The notes beneath the pieces were generated by a model. The model made no database searches. It was not told the DNA's origin and saw nothing but the letters and a program-made list of their open reading frames with translations. Both the position numbers and the translations under genes were made by a program. From Actinomadura citrea (GTDB lineage Bacteria > Actinomycetota > Actinomycetes > Streptosporangiales > Streptosporangiaceae), in contig NZ_JACCBT010000001.1 of the NCBI RefSeq assembly GCF_013409045.1, positions 4,340,001 through 4,404,000 of the forward strand: a DNA stretch of 64,000 nt. The letters run 5' to 3'. Below, piece after piece: positions 27,190 to 35,175 of this stretch. Each line of letters starts with the position of its first letter. The first letter of the stretch is position 1.

Positions 27190-28176
27190 ATGCCCGACAC
27201 CATGCCCGACACCATCGAGACAGACCGTGACTTCCAGTCGCTGGCCGACCCGTACCGGCGGGAGCTGCTGGCGCACTGCTACCGGATGCTCGGCTCCATC
27301 CACGACGCCGAGGACCTGGTGCAGGAGACCTACCTGCGGGCATGGCGCTCCTACGGCGGCTTCGAGGGCCGCTCCTCGCTGCGCACGTGGCTGTACCGCA
27401 TCGCCACGAACGTGTGCCTGACCGCCATCGACCAGCGCGGCAACCGGCCCATGCCGTCCGGTCTCGGGGCGCCGAGCGAGGAGCCGGAGCGGCCCGTGGT
27501 GGCCTCGGACGAGGTGCCGTGGCTGGAGCCCGCCCCCGACGCCGTTCTCGGGGCCGACGCCACCGACCCGGCGACCATCGTCACCGCGCGCGAGAGCACC
27601 CGCCTGGCGTTCGTGGCGGCCCTGCAGCACCTGCCCGCCAAGCAGCGGGTCGTGCTGATCCTGCGGGACGTGCTGAAGTGGCGGGCCGCCGAGGTCGCCG
27701 AGCTCCTCGACACCTCCACCGCCGCGGTCAACAGCGCGCTGCAGCGGGCGCGCGCGCAGCTGGAGGAGAACGCCCCCCTGCGCGACGAGCTGGTCGAGCC
27801 GACCGACCCCGGCCAGCGCGACCTCCTGGAGCGCTACGCGAAGGCGTTCGAGTCCGCCGACATCGCGAGCCTGATCGAGTTGTTCAAGCAGGACATCGTC
27901 TGGGAGATGCCGCCGTTCCCGCAGTGGTTCGTCGGCGCCGACCACGTCGTCCGGCTCATCCTGGCCCAGTGCGGTCCCACCCCCGGCGACATCCGGATGG
28001 TCCCGGCCGCCGCGAACGGGCAGCCGGCCTTCGGGCTCTACAAGCGCGACGACGAGGGCGTTCACCGCGCGTACCAGCTCCAGGTGCTGAGCGTCACCGG
28101 CGACGGCGTCGCCCACGTCTCGGTGTTCTTCGACACGACCCTGTTCCCGGTGTTCGGGCTGGCCGAGAGCCTCTGA
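27190..28176 (+). CDS. ECF sigma factor with NTF2-like C-terminal domain
   Basis: 328 residues. Sigma region 2 (YRRELLAHCYRMLGSIHDAEDLVQETYLRAWRS is its span) and region 4 (HLPAKQRVVLILRDVLKWRAAEVAELLDTSTAAVNSALQRAR is its span) are clear, then a SnoaL/NTF2-like tail with VWEMPPFPQWFVG. This is the SigG/SigX5-like type whose tail controls activity in place of an anti-sigma factor. ATG 27190 has AGAGGTGA 8 bases upstream; the in-frame GTG 27178 is possible. A GC-rich hairpin follows the stop. Confidence 0.9.
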   Translation: MPDTMPDTIETDRDFQSLADPYRRELLAHCYRMLGSIHDAEDLVQETYLRAWRSYGGFEGRSSLRTWLYRIATNVCLTAIDQRGNRPMPSGLGAPSEEPERPVVASDEVPWLEPAPDAVLGADATDPATIVTARESTRLAFVAALQHLPAKQRVVLILRDVLKWRAAEVAELLDTSTAAVNSALQRARAQLEENAPLRDELVEPTDPGQRDLLERYAKAFESADIASLIELFKQDIVWEMPPFPQWFVGADHVVRLILAQCGPTPGDIRMVPAAANGQPAFGLYKRDDEGVHRAYQLQVLSVTGDGVAHVSVFFDTTLFPVFGLAESL

Positions 28177-28178
28177 TC

Positions 28179-28220
28179 GCGCCCCCGCCCTTCCACTGGG
28201 CGGAAATGGGGGCGGGGCGC
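28179..28220. terminator. GC-rich hairpin after the ECF sigma gene
   Basis: GCGCCCCCGCCC at 28179-28190 can pair, with one bulge, with GGGGGCGGGGCGC at 28208-28220. It begins 3 bases after the sigma-gene stop. The loop contains the palindrome at 28191-28205, so it may be a terminator, a regulator-binding structure, or both. Confidence 0.45.
28191..28205. promoter_or_regulatory. PcaR operator candidate upstream of pca operon
   Basis: TTCCACTGGGCGGAA is a near-perfect 15-bp palindrome. Thirteen of its fifteen bases are identical to TTCCGCTGAGCGGAA before pobA (32879-32893). The shared motif and the IclR gene inside the operon imply that the IclR regulator binds both. Confidence 0.65.
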
Positions 28221-28297
28221 GCGCCGCGCCGGCTGCGAGGGTGGTGGCCGGGCGGGGACGCCGTGACGGCCTCCCGCCGAGCGGGAAGGGGAGGCTT

Positions 28298-28465
28298 ATG
28301 GACAAGGTCGTGGCCTCGGCGGCGGACGCCGTCGCCGACATCGGTGACGGATCGTCCCCGGCCGTCGGCGGCTTCGGGCCCCGCGGGGCGCCGCCGGTCC
28401 TCATCTCCGGCCTCGACGAGCGGGGCACGGCCGGCATCACCGAGCAGGAAGGGATGAGGGCATGA
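28298..28465 (+). pseudogene. pcaI: Remnant of 3-oxoadipate CoA-transferase subunit A (pcaI)
   Basis: A 55-codon ORF. The first 26 residues include MDKVVASAADAVADIGDG then AVGGFG, the unmistakable N-terminus of CoA-transferase subunit A (normally about 220-260 residues). Similarity fades after GTAGIT near residue 48; the last codons EQEGMRA run into the ribosome site and start of pcaH (stop TGA overlaps ATG). The normal LCG after GGFG is PRG. In streptomycete pca operons pcaI and pcaJ precede pcaH, so most of pcaI and all of pcaJ appear to have been deleted while coupling to pcaH was kept. The peptide cannot be an active transferase. Confidence 0.75.
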
Positions 28466-29127
28466 CGCACCCGCCGTACCTGTACCCGGGCTACAAGAGC
28501 ACCGTGCTCCGCGCCCCGTCGCAGGATCTGCTCATGCCGAAGCTGGGGCCGGACAGCATCGAGCTGACCTCCCCGGTCTTCGGACACCAGGAACTGGGAC
28601 GCAGGGACCACGACCTCACCGTCCAGCACGCCGGGGAACCGCTCGGCGAGCGGATCGTCGTGACCGGCCGCGTGCTCGACGGCGCGGGCCGCCCGGTGCG
28701 CGGCGCGCTGGTGGAGGTCTGGCAGGCCAACGCGTCGGGCCGGTACCACCACCTCGGCGACGTCCATCCGGCGCCGCTCGACCCCAACTTCACCGGCGCC
28801 GGACGCTGCCTGACCGACGGCGACGGCCGCTACCGGTTCGTCACGATCAAGCCGGGCGCCTACCCGTGGGGCAACCACCACAACGCGTGGCGGCCCGCCC
28901 ACATCCACTTCTCGGTGTTCGGCACCGCGTTCACCCAGCGGCTCGTCACCCAGATGTACTTCCCCGGCGACCCGCTGTTCGCCCACGACCCGATCTTCCA
29001 GTCGATCCCGGACGAGCGGGACCGGGAGAAGCTGGTCTCCCGGTTCGACATGGACACCACCACGCCGGAGTGGGCGCTCGGCTACCAGTGGGACATCGTC
29101 CTCGGCGACACCCCGATGGAGGCCTGA
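28462..29127 (+). CDS. pcaH: Protocatechuate 3,4-dioxygenase beta subunit
   Basis: 221 residues. This subunit carries the non-haem iron(III): Tyr95 (GRYHH), Tyr134 (GAYPW), His147 and His149 (AHIH) match the known ligand set. With PcaG it cleaves protocatechuate between its hydroxyls to 3-carboxy-cis,cis-muconate. ATG 28462 overlaps the remnant's stop, and the stop overlaps the pcaG start by one base. It is the first intact gene of the protocatechuate operon. Confidence 0.97.
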   Translation: MTHPPYLYPGYKSTVLRAPSQDLLMPKLGPDSIELTSPVFGHQELGRRDHDLTVQHAGEPLGERIVVTGRVLDGAGRPVRGALVEVWQANASGRYHHLGDVHPAPLDPNFTGAGRCLTDGDGRYRFVTIKPGAYPWGNHHNAWRPAHIHFSVFGTAFTQRLVTQMYFPGDPLFAHDPIFQSIPDERDREKLVSRFDMDTTTPEWALGYQWDIVLGDTPMEA

Positions 29128-29690
29128 TGAGCACGCCTTCCCCCACGCCCTCGGCCGTGACGCCCTCCCAGACGGTCGGCCCCTTCTTCGGCTACGCGCT
29201 GCCGTACGAGGCGGGCCCGCAGGTGGTCCCGCCGTGGCGGCCCGACGCGATCCGGGTGCGCGGGCGCGTCCTGGACGGCGCGGGACAGCCGGTGCCGGAC
29301 GCGCTGCTGGAGATCTGGCAGGCCGACGGCAACGGCGAGGTCCCGCACCGCCCCGGCGGCATCGTGCGCGCCGGGCACGGCTTCTCCGGCTTCGGCCGGT
29401 GCGGCACCGACGCCGACGGCGGCTACTGGTTCAGCACCGTCAAGCCCGGCGCGGTCGGCGGGAGCGCGCCCTACATCGCCGTGCTGGTGTTCGCCCGCGG
29501 CCTGCTGAAGCCGGTCTTCACCCGGCTGTACTTCCCCGAGGACGGGGCCGCCCGCGCGGCCGACCCGCTGCTGGACGCCGTCCCGGAGGAGCGGCGCGCG
29601 ACCCTGGTCGCCGAACGTGAGGGCGAGCGGGAGTACCGGTTCGACGTCCGTCTCCAGGGGGACCGGGAGACGGTGTTCCTTGCCTTCTGA
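29127..29690 (+). CDS. pcaG: Protocatechuate 3,4-dioxygenase alpha subunit
   Basis: 187 residues beginning with a short serine/threonine/proline-rich leader, then TPSQTVGPFFGYALPY, the family N-terminus. It is homologous to PcaH but lacks the complete iron ligand set, as expected of the alpha chain that shapes the active site. GVGG-type loop and FTRLYFPED are visible near the C-terminus. The start shares one base with the pcaH stop. Confidence 0.95.
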   Translation: MSTPSPTPSAVTPSQTVGPFFGYALPYEAGPQVVPPWRPDAIRVRGRVLDGAGQPVPDALLEIWQADGNGEVPHRPGGIVRAGHGFSGFGRCGTDADGGYWFSTVKPGAVGGSAPYIAVLVFARGLLKPVFTRLYFPEDGAARAADPLLDAVPEERRATLVAEREGEREYRFDVRLQGDRETVFLAF

Positions 29691-30900
29691 CGAGCACGGG
29701 CCGCCGCCCGGCGGGCACGGGCCGGCGCAGGAGCGCCGCCCGGCGCCGGACGCGGGACTGCTGTCGCCCGTCCGGGCGGGGACGGAGGCTGAGGCCGCCA
29801 CCAGCGACCTCGCCTACCTGACCGCCATGCTCGACGCGGAGGCGGCGCTCGCCCGCGCGCAGGCCCGGCTCGGTCTCGTCCCCGCCCCCGCCGCGGAGGC
29901 GATCACCGCCGCCGCCGACGCGGACCGGTTCGACCTGCCCGGCATCGCCCGCCGGGCCCGCGGCTCCGGCAACCCCGTCGTGCCGCTGGTCGCCGATCTG
30001 CGCGCGCTCGCGGGCGCCGCGGGCGAGCACGTCCACAAGGGCGCCACGAGCCAGGACATCGCCGACACCGGCGCCATGCTCGTCGCGGCCCGTGCCAGGC
30101 GCGTCGTCCTCGCCCACCTCGACCGGGCACTGGACGCGCTGGCCGGGCTCGCGGCGCGGTACCGCGACACGCCGATGCCCGCCCGCACGCTCGGCCGGCA
30201 GGCGCTGCCGACGACGTTCGGCGCCAAGGCCGCGGGCTGGCTCATGGGCTGCCTGGAGGCGCGGGAGGGCCTGGCCGCCGTCCTGCTGCCCGCCCAGCTC
30301 GGAGGCCCCGCCGGGACGCTGGACGCCTTCGGCGACCGGGCCCTCGACCTCGTCGCCGCCTACGCGGAGGAGACCGGGCTGGCGTGCCCCGTCCTGCCGT
30401 GGCACACCCGCCGAACGCCCGTCGCCCGTCTCGCGGCGGCGCTGGCGGTGGCCGCCGGCGCCCTCGGCAAGATCGCCACCGATGTGTGGCTGCTGGCGCA
30501 GAGCGAGGTCGGCGAGGTCGCGGAGGCCGCGGGCGCGGGCCGGGGCGGCTCGTCGTCGATGCCGCACAAGCGCAACCCGGCGCTGTCCGCGCTGGTCCGG
30601 TCCGCCGCCCTGCAGGTCCCGGCGCAGGTCCAGGTGATCCTCGCCGCGCAGGCCGCGCCGCACGAGCGGCCGGCGGGGGAGTGGCACGCCGAGTGGCAGC
30701 CGCTGCGCGAGTGCCTTCGGCTGACCGGCGGCGCCGCCGAGACGGCCGCCGAGCTGCTGGACGGCCTGGAGGTGTCCACCGAGCTGATGCGCGCCGACCT
30801 CGACGACCTCCTGGACCTCCTCGGCGACGACCCCGGGACCGGCGCCGCCGCCGCCCTCGTCGGCCAGGCCCTCGACGCGTACCGCAGGAGCCGCGCGTGA
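29680..30900 (+). CDS. pcaB: 3-carboxy-cis,cis-muconate cycloisomerase
   Basis: About 406 residues of the fumarase/aspartase superfamily. The signature GGSSSMPHKRNPALS and the substrate segment HKGATSQDIADTG are clear. It lactonises 3-carboxymuconate to 4-carboxymuconolactone. The start is uncertain: TTG 29680 overlaps pcaG by 11 bases with GGGAG 10 bases upstream, and no ATG or GTG suits better. The family begins near GLLSPVRAGTEAE. The stop overlaps pcaD. Confidence 0.92.
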   Translation: MPSDEHGPPPGGHGPAQERRPAPDAGLLSPVRAGTEAEAATSDLAYLTAMLDAEAALARAQARLGLVPAPAAEAITAAADADRFDLPGIARRARGSGNPVVPLVADLRALAGAAGEHVHKGATSQDIADTGAMLVAARARRVVLAHLDRALDALAGLAARYRDTPMPARTLGRQALPTTFGAKAAGWLMGCLEAREGLAAVLLPAQLGGPAGTLDAFGDRALDLVAAYAEETGLACPVLPWHTRRTPVARLAAALAVAAGALGKIATDVWLLAQSEVGEVAEAAGAGRGGSSSMPHKRNPALSALVRSAALQVPAQVQVILAAQAAPHERPAGEWHAEWQPLRECLRLTGGAAETAAELLDGLEVSTELMRADLDDLLDLLGDDPGTGAAAALVGQALDAYRRSRA

Positions 30901-31670
30901 CCGCCGCACCGCACCACCGTCTGGACGGACCGGACGGCGCGCCCGTCGTCGTCCTCGGCCCGTCCCTCGGCACCTCCATGGACCTGTGGCTGCCGCAGAT
31001 GCCCGCGCTGACGCGTGCCTGGCGCGTGCTGCGCTACGACCTGCCCGGCCACGGCGGCACGCCAGCGCCCGGCGGCCCGTTCACCGTCGAGGACCTCGCC
31101 GGCGGGGTCGTCGCCCTGCTCGACGGCCTCGGCGTCGAGCGGGCCGCCTACGCCGGGGTGTCGCTCGGAGGCGCGGTCGGGACGGCCCTCGCGCTGCGCG
31201 CCCCGGAGCGCGTCGCCAGCCTGGTCCTGTGCTGCACGTCCCCGCGCTTCGGCGACCCGGGGCCCTGGCGCGAACGCGCCGCGCTCGTCCGCCGCGAGGG
31301 GGTCGGCCCGGTCGTGGACGGCGCGGCGGGACGCTGGTTCACGCCGTCCTTCACCGGAGCGGACCCTTACGTGGCGATGCTCCGCGCCACCGACGCCGAG
31401 GGCTACGCCGGCTGCTGCGACGCCCTGGCCGCGTTCGACGCGACCGAGCGCCTGGCCGAGATCCGCGCGCCGGCCCTGGTGGTCGCCGGTGCGCAGGACG
31501 GCCCGACCCCGCCGCGCGGCCACGCCGACCGGCTCGCGGCCGGCATCCCGGGCGCCCGGCTGACGGTGGTCGAGGGCGCCGGGCACCTGGCGAACGCCGA
31601 ACGCCCGGCCGAGGTCACCGAGGCGATCACCGCGCACCTGGACCGCACGTGGAAGGGAGCCCGCCGATGA
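30897..31670 (+). CDS. pcaD: 3-oxoadipate enol-lactonase
   Basis: 257-residue alpha/beta hydrolase. The nucleophile is Ser89 in GVSLGG, the acid lies in AGAQDGPTPP and the histidine in GAGHLAN. It opens 3-oxoadipate enol-lactone to 3-oxoadipate. GTG 30897 overlaps the pcaB stop, and its stop overlaps pcaC. In many streptomycetes PcaD and PcaC are fused as PcaL; here they are separate genes joined only by an ATGA overlap. Confidence 0.92.
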   Translation: MTAAPHHRLDGPDGAPVVVLGPSLGTSMDLWLPQMPALTRAWRVLRYDLPGHGGTPAPGGPFTVEDLAGGVVALLDGLGVERAAYAGVSLGGAVGTALALRAPERVASLVLCCTSPRFGDPGPWRERAALVRREGVGPVVDGAAGRWFTPSFTGADPYVAMLRATDAEGYAGCCDALAAFDATERLAEIRAPALVVAGAQDGPTPPRGHADRLAAGIPGARLTVVEGAGHLANAERPAEVTEAITAHLDRTWKGARR

Positions 31671-32056
31671 GCGAGCGCATGTCCGACGGGGAACGGCACG
31701 CGCTGGGCATGAGGACGCGGCGCGAGGTGCTCGGCGACGCCCACGTCGACCGCGCCGAGGCCCGCAAGGACGGCTTCACCGCCGACTTCCAGGACCTGAT
31801 CACCCGCTACGCGTGGGGGGAGGTCTGGAGCCGTCCCGGCCTGGACCGCAGGACCCGCAGCTGCATCACGCTGACCGCCATGGTCGCGGGCGGCCACCTG
31901 GACGAACTGGCCATGCACGTGCGCGCCGCGCTCCGCAACGGACTGACCCCCGACGAGATCGGGGAGGTGCTCCTGCAGACGGCGATCTATTGTGGAGTGC
32001 CCGCCGCGAACTCGGCGTTCGCCGTCGCCCAGCGGGTACTCACCGAACAGGAGTGA
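31667..32056 (+). CDS. pcaC: 4-carboxymuconolactone decarboxylase
   Basis: 129 residues of the CMD/AhpD-like family. The conserved TRSCITLTAMVAGGHLDELAMHVRAAL segment span and the YCGVPAANSAF motif with its cysteine are seen. It decarboxylates 4-carboxymuconolactone to the enol-lactone used by PcaD. ATG 31667 overlaps the pcaD stop; ATG 31679 is a possible alternative. The regulator gene follows after 22 bases. Confidence 0.93.
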   Translation: MSERMSDGERHALGMRTRREVLGDAHVDRAEARKDGFTADFQDLITRYAWGEVWSRPGLDRRTRSCITLTAMVAGGHLDELAMHVRAALRNGLTPDEIGEVLLQTAIYCGVPAANSAFAVAQRVLTEQE

Positions 32057-32078
32057 CGGGCCCGGGCGGAGGAGCCAC

Positions 32079-32906
32079 GTGGGAGCGGACCCCAGGAGAG
32101 GGGACAGGGCGGAACGCGCGCGGCCGGTCAGCGTGACGGGCAAGGTCATGGCCATCCTGAACGCCTTCGCGCAGGGCGGCGTCCGCCTCAACCTGAGTGA
32201 GATCTGCCGCCGCGCCGGCCTGCCGCTGGCGACCGGCCACCGCCTCGTCGGGGAGCTGGTCGGCGGCGGGTTCCTGGAGCGGGTGCCGGACGGCACATAC
32301 CGCATCGGCACCCGGCTGTGGCGCATCGGAAGCCAGGCCCCGGCGGTCACCGGGCTGCGAGAGCTGGCCCTCCCGCACATGGAGGACCTGTACGAGGCCA
32401 CCCACGACAACGTCCAGCTCGGCGTGCTCCGCGACGAGCGGGTGCTGATCGTGGAGCGGCTGCGCGGGACGCGGTCGGTGCCGGTCGTGACCCAGGTCGG
32501 CGCGACCTTGCCGCTGCACACCACCGGCGTCGGGAAGGTGCTGCTGGCGTTCGCGCCGCCGCGGGTGCTGGAGAAGGTCCTGGCCGGCGAGCTGCCCCGG
32601 CACGCGGCGCGCTCCATCACCGACCCCGGCGAGCTGCGGCGCTGCGTCGAGCAGGTCCGCCGTTCCGGCTACGCGGTGACCCGCGACGAGATGACGCTGG
32701 GCGCGTCGTCCGTCGGCGCCCCCGTGCGCGACGGCGCGGGCGACGTGGTCGCGGCGGTGTCGCTGGTGTCGAGCACCCGCAGCGCCGACCTGCGGCGGCT
32801 GCTGCCGCCGCTGACGACCGCGGTGCGCGCCCTGTCCCGGGACGTGGCGGCGCACTGGCCCGGAGGCCCCGACCTGTTTTCCGCTGAGCGGAACGCCGGC
32901 GCCTGA
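32079..32906 (+). CDS. pcaR: IclR-family regulator of the pca/pob genes
   Basis: 275 residues. A winged helix (NLSEICRRAGLPLATGHRLVGEL) is followed by the IclR ligand domain (LHTTGVGKVLLAFAPP, GASSVGAPVRDGAG). GTG 32079 has GGAGGAG upstream. Its place as the last gene of the pca transcript, before pobA, marks it as the pathway regulator, probably sensing protocatechuate, 4-hydroxybenzoate or 3-oxoadipate. The 3' end of its reading frame contains the palindrome thought to be its own site for pobA. The symbol is by context. Confidence 0.88.
   Translation: MGADPRRGDRAERARPVSVTGKVMAILNAFAQGGVRLNLSEICRRAGLPLATGHRLVGELVGGGFLERVPDGTYRIGTRLWRIGSQAPAVTGLRELALPHMEDLYEATHDNVQLGVLRDERVLIVERLRGTRSVPVVTQVGATLPLHTTGVGKVLLAFAPPRVLEKVLAGELPRHAARSITDPGELRRCVEQVRRSGYAVTRDEMTLGASSVGAPVRDGAGDVVAAVSLVSSTRSADLRRLLPPLTTAVRALSRDVAAHWPGGPDLFSAERNAGA
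32879..32893. promoter_or_regulatory. PcaR operator candidate upstream of pobA
   Basis: TTCCGCTGAGCGGAA is a perfect 15-bp palindrome (seven pairs around a central G). It lies inside the last codons of the IclR gene and 65 bases upstream of pobA. It matches the site at 28191-28205 at 13 of 15 bases. Confidence 0.7.
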
Positions 32907-32958
32907 ACCTGCGGCGACGCGCGCGACCATCGGCGCGAGGCCATCACGAGGAGGATCG

Positions 32959-34116
32959 ATGCGGACCCAGGTCGCGATCATCGGCGGAGGACCGGCGGGG
33001 CTGCTGCTGTCGCATCTGCTCCATCTCCAGGGGATCGACTCGGTGGTCCTGGAGAGCCGCGACCGCGACTACGTGGAGCACCGGCAGCGGGCCGGGATGC
33101 TGGAGCAGGGGACGACCGACGTCCTGCGCGAGAGCGGCGCGGGCGAGCGGCTGGACCGGGAGGGCCTGGTCCACCACGGGCTGGAGCTGCGGTTCGGCGG
33201 CGCCGGGCACCGGGTCCCGCTGACCGACCTCACCGGCCGGACCGTGACGGTCTACGCCCAGACCGAGATCGTCAAGGACCTCGTCGCCCGGCGGCTGGCC
33301 GACGGCGGCGACGTGCGGTTCGAGGCGGAGGTCGTCGCCCTGGACGCCTCCGCGCCGAGCGTGACCTTCCGCGACGGCGACCGGACGCGCACCCTGGACT
33401 GCGACTACATCGCCGGCTGCGACGGGTTCCACGGCGTCGGCCGCCCCGCCGTGCCGGGCCTGCGGACGTTCGAGCGCGAGTACCCGTTCGCCTGGCTCGG
33501 GATCCTCGCCGACGTCCCGCCCTCCACCGACGAGCTGATCTACGCCCACCACGACCGCGGGTTCGCGCTGCACAGCCTGCGCTCCCCGCAGGTCAGCCGC
33601 CTCTACCTCCAGGTGCCGCCGGACGAGGACATCGCCGCGTGGCCCGACGCCCGGATCTGGGACGAACTCGCGGCGCGGTTCGCCACCGACGACGGCTGGG
33701 AACTGCGCGAGGGCCCGATCACCGACAGGTCGATCACGCCGATGCGCAGCTTCGTGGCCGAGCCGCTGCGGCACGACCGGCTGTTCCTCGCCGGCGACGC
33801 GGGGCACATCGTCCCGCCGACCGGGGCGAAGGGCCTCAACCTGGCGGTGTCCGACGTGACCGTCCTGGCGCGGGCGTTCGCCGAACGGTACGCCTCCGGA
33901 TCGCACACCCTGCTGGACGAGTACTCCGACGCGTGCCTGCGGCGGGTGTGGCGGGCCGAGCACTTCTCGTACTGGATGACCACGCTGCTGCACACCGACC
34001 CGGCCGCGACCGGCTTCGAGCGCCGGCTCCAGCGCTCCCACCTGGACTACGTGGCCTCCTCCGAGGCGGCCAAGACCTCCCTGGCCGAGAACTACACCGG
34101 CCTTCCCCTCACCTAG
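32959..34116 (+). CDS. pobA: 4-hydroxybenzoate 3-monooxygenase
   Basis: 385-residue flavoprotein. GGGPAG (residues 9-14) binds the FAD ADP moiety, DCDYIAGCDGFHGVGRPAV covers the DG motif, and GDAGHIVPPTGAKGLNLA closes the FAD site. The early RQRAGMLEQGTTDVLRE and the length match PobA. It hydroxylates 4-hydroxybenzoate to protocatechuate using NAD(P)H and oxygen, feeding PcaHG. ATG 32959 follows GAGGAGG. It lies on the same strand as pcaR instead of divergent. Confidence 0.96.
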   Translation: MRTQVAIIGGGPAGLLLSHLLHLQGIDSVVLESRDRDYVEHRQRAGMLEQGTTDVLRESGAGERLDREGLVHHGLELRFGGAGHRVPLTDLTGRTVTVYAQTEIVKDLVARRLADGGDVRFEAEVVALDASAPSVTFRDGDRTRTLDCDYIAGCDGFHGVGRPAVPGLRTFEREYPFAWLGILADVPPSTDELIYAHHDRGFALHSLRSPQVSRLYLQVPPDEDIAAWPDARIWDELAARFATDDGWELREGPITDRSITPMRSFVAEPLRHDRLFLAGDAGHIVPPTGAKGLNLAVSDVTVLARAFAERYASGSHTLLDEYSDACLRRVWRAEHFSYWMTTLLHTDPAATGFERRLQRSHLDYVASSEAAKTSLAENYTGLPLT

Positions 34117-34176
34117 CCGCGCGCTCACGGCGCCCGGGTGAGATGCACGTCACCGAAATTAGCAGCCCCTGACATT

Positions 34177-34205
34177 TTGCCACGTAGGCAAGTTCGGTCT
34201 ACGGT
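34177..34205 (+). promoter_or_regulatory. Promoter/inverted repeat upstream of the PAP2 gene
   Basis: TTGCCA at 34177-34182 and TACGGT at 34200-34205 are 17 bases apart. The -35 box is the left arm of TTGCC-ACGTA-GGCAA (34177-34191), a perfect 5-bp inverted repeat, so a regulator could bind here. It would give a leader of about 180 bases before the GTG at 34390. Confidence 0.4.
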
Positions 34206-34389
34206 GAGACGCGTGGCGGCGCCGCCGGCCCCCGGCCCGGCGGCCGTCGGCGCGTGCCGTGCCCCCACGTGGACGCGGAAGGTGAAAGGCTTCGGCATCT
34301 GCTCGACGTCGCCGCCCGCCCGGCGGCGGCCGCGAGCCCGCCCCCGCCCGGCCCTGACCGGCGCAGAACCCGATGCGAAGGACAGCGCA

Positions 34390-35175
34390 GTGAGCCTCCT
34401 CGACAAGCCGCCCCGCCAGGTCGGCGCGTTATCACGACTGCGCAGGCCGGGACGGGCCGGCGCGGCCGCGGGACGCCCCGGCGGCCGGCCGCGGCCCGTC
34501 CGCGAGCTCCTGCTGATCATCGTGCTGTTCGCCGCCTACAAGCTCGGTCGGCTGCTGGCGGACGGGCGGGTGAGCGAGGCGTTCGACAACGCCCACCGCG
34601 TCCTGCGCCTGGAGCACGTCCTCGGCCTGCCGGGCGAGGCGGGCGTCCAGCACGGGCTGCTTCACAGCCAGTTCCTCGTGCACGCGGCCAACTCTTACTA
34701 CGCCTACGTGCACTTCCCAGCCGCCGTGCTGTTCCTGCTCTGGATCTACCTGCGGCGGCCCGTCCACTACCGGTGGGTGCGCCGGGTGCTCGTGGCGCTC
34801 ACCGCCGCGGCGCTCGTCCTGCACCTGCTCGTGCCGCTGGCGCCTCCGCGCATGCTGCCCGCGGCGGGGCTGATCGACACCGCCGCCCGGTACGGGCCCT
34901 CGGTGTACGGGGCGCCGCAGACCGACACGATCGCCAACCAGTACGCGGCCATGCCGTCCCTGCACATCGGCTGGGCGGCCGTCATCGCGCTCGGGCTGGT
35001 CGTCACGTCCCGGACGCGGTGGCGGTGGATGTGGCTCCTGCACCCGATCGCGACGATCGCGGTCGTCGTCGGCACCGCCAACCACTACTGGCTGGACGGG
35101 ATCGTGGTGCTGGCGCTGCTGTCGGTCACCGTCCTGCTGCTGCGCCCGCCGCCGGCGGACGAGCCCGCCGGTTAG
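34390..35175 (+). CDS. PAP2-superfamily membrane enzyme (Aur1/Ipt1-like)
   Basis: 261 residues with about five to six membrane spans starting at LLLIIVLFAAYKLGRLL. The phosphatase-type motifs AMPSLHIGWA and ANHYWLDG match PAP2 histidine motifs in the inositolphosphotransferase branch. It may move phosphoinositol or dephosphorylate a lipid phosphate in the membrane. GTG 34390 follows AAGGA by 8 bases; the frame is open further upstream, but that stretch has no membrane or family features. It stands alone, convergent with the cyanophycin genes. Confidence 0.82.
   Translation: MSLLDKPPRQVGALSRLRRPGRAGAAAGRPGGRPRPVRELLLIIVLFAAYKLGRLLADGRVSEAFDNAHRVLRLEHVLGLPGEAGVQHGLLHSQFLVHAANSYYAYVHFPAAVLFLLWIYLRRPVHYRWVRRVLVALTAAALVLHLLVPLAPPRMLPAAGLIDTAARYGPSVYGAPQTDTIANQYAAMPSLHIGWAAVIALGLVVTSRTRWRWMWLLHPIATIAVVVGTANHYWLDGIVVLALLSVTVLLLRPPPADEPAG

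Noticed and set aside
28179..28220. Plain terminator as the only explanation of the hairpin after the sigma gene
   Set aside because: Its loop holds a palindrome that matches another one before pobA, so a purely structural reading was not accepted.
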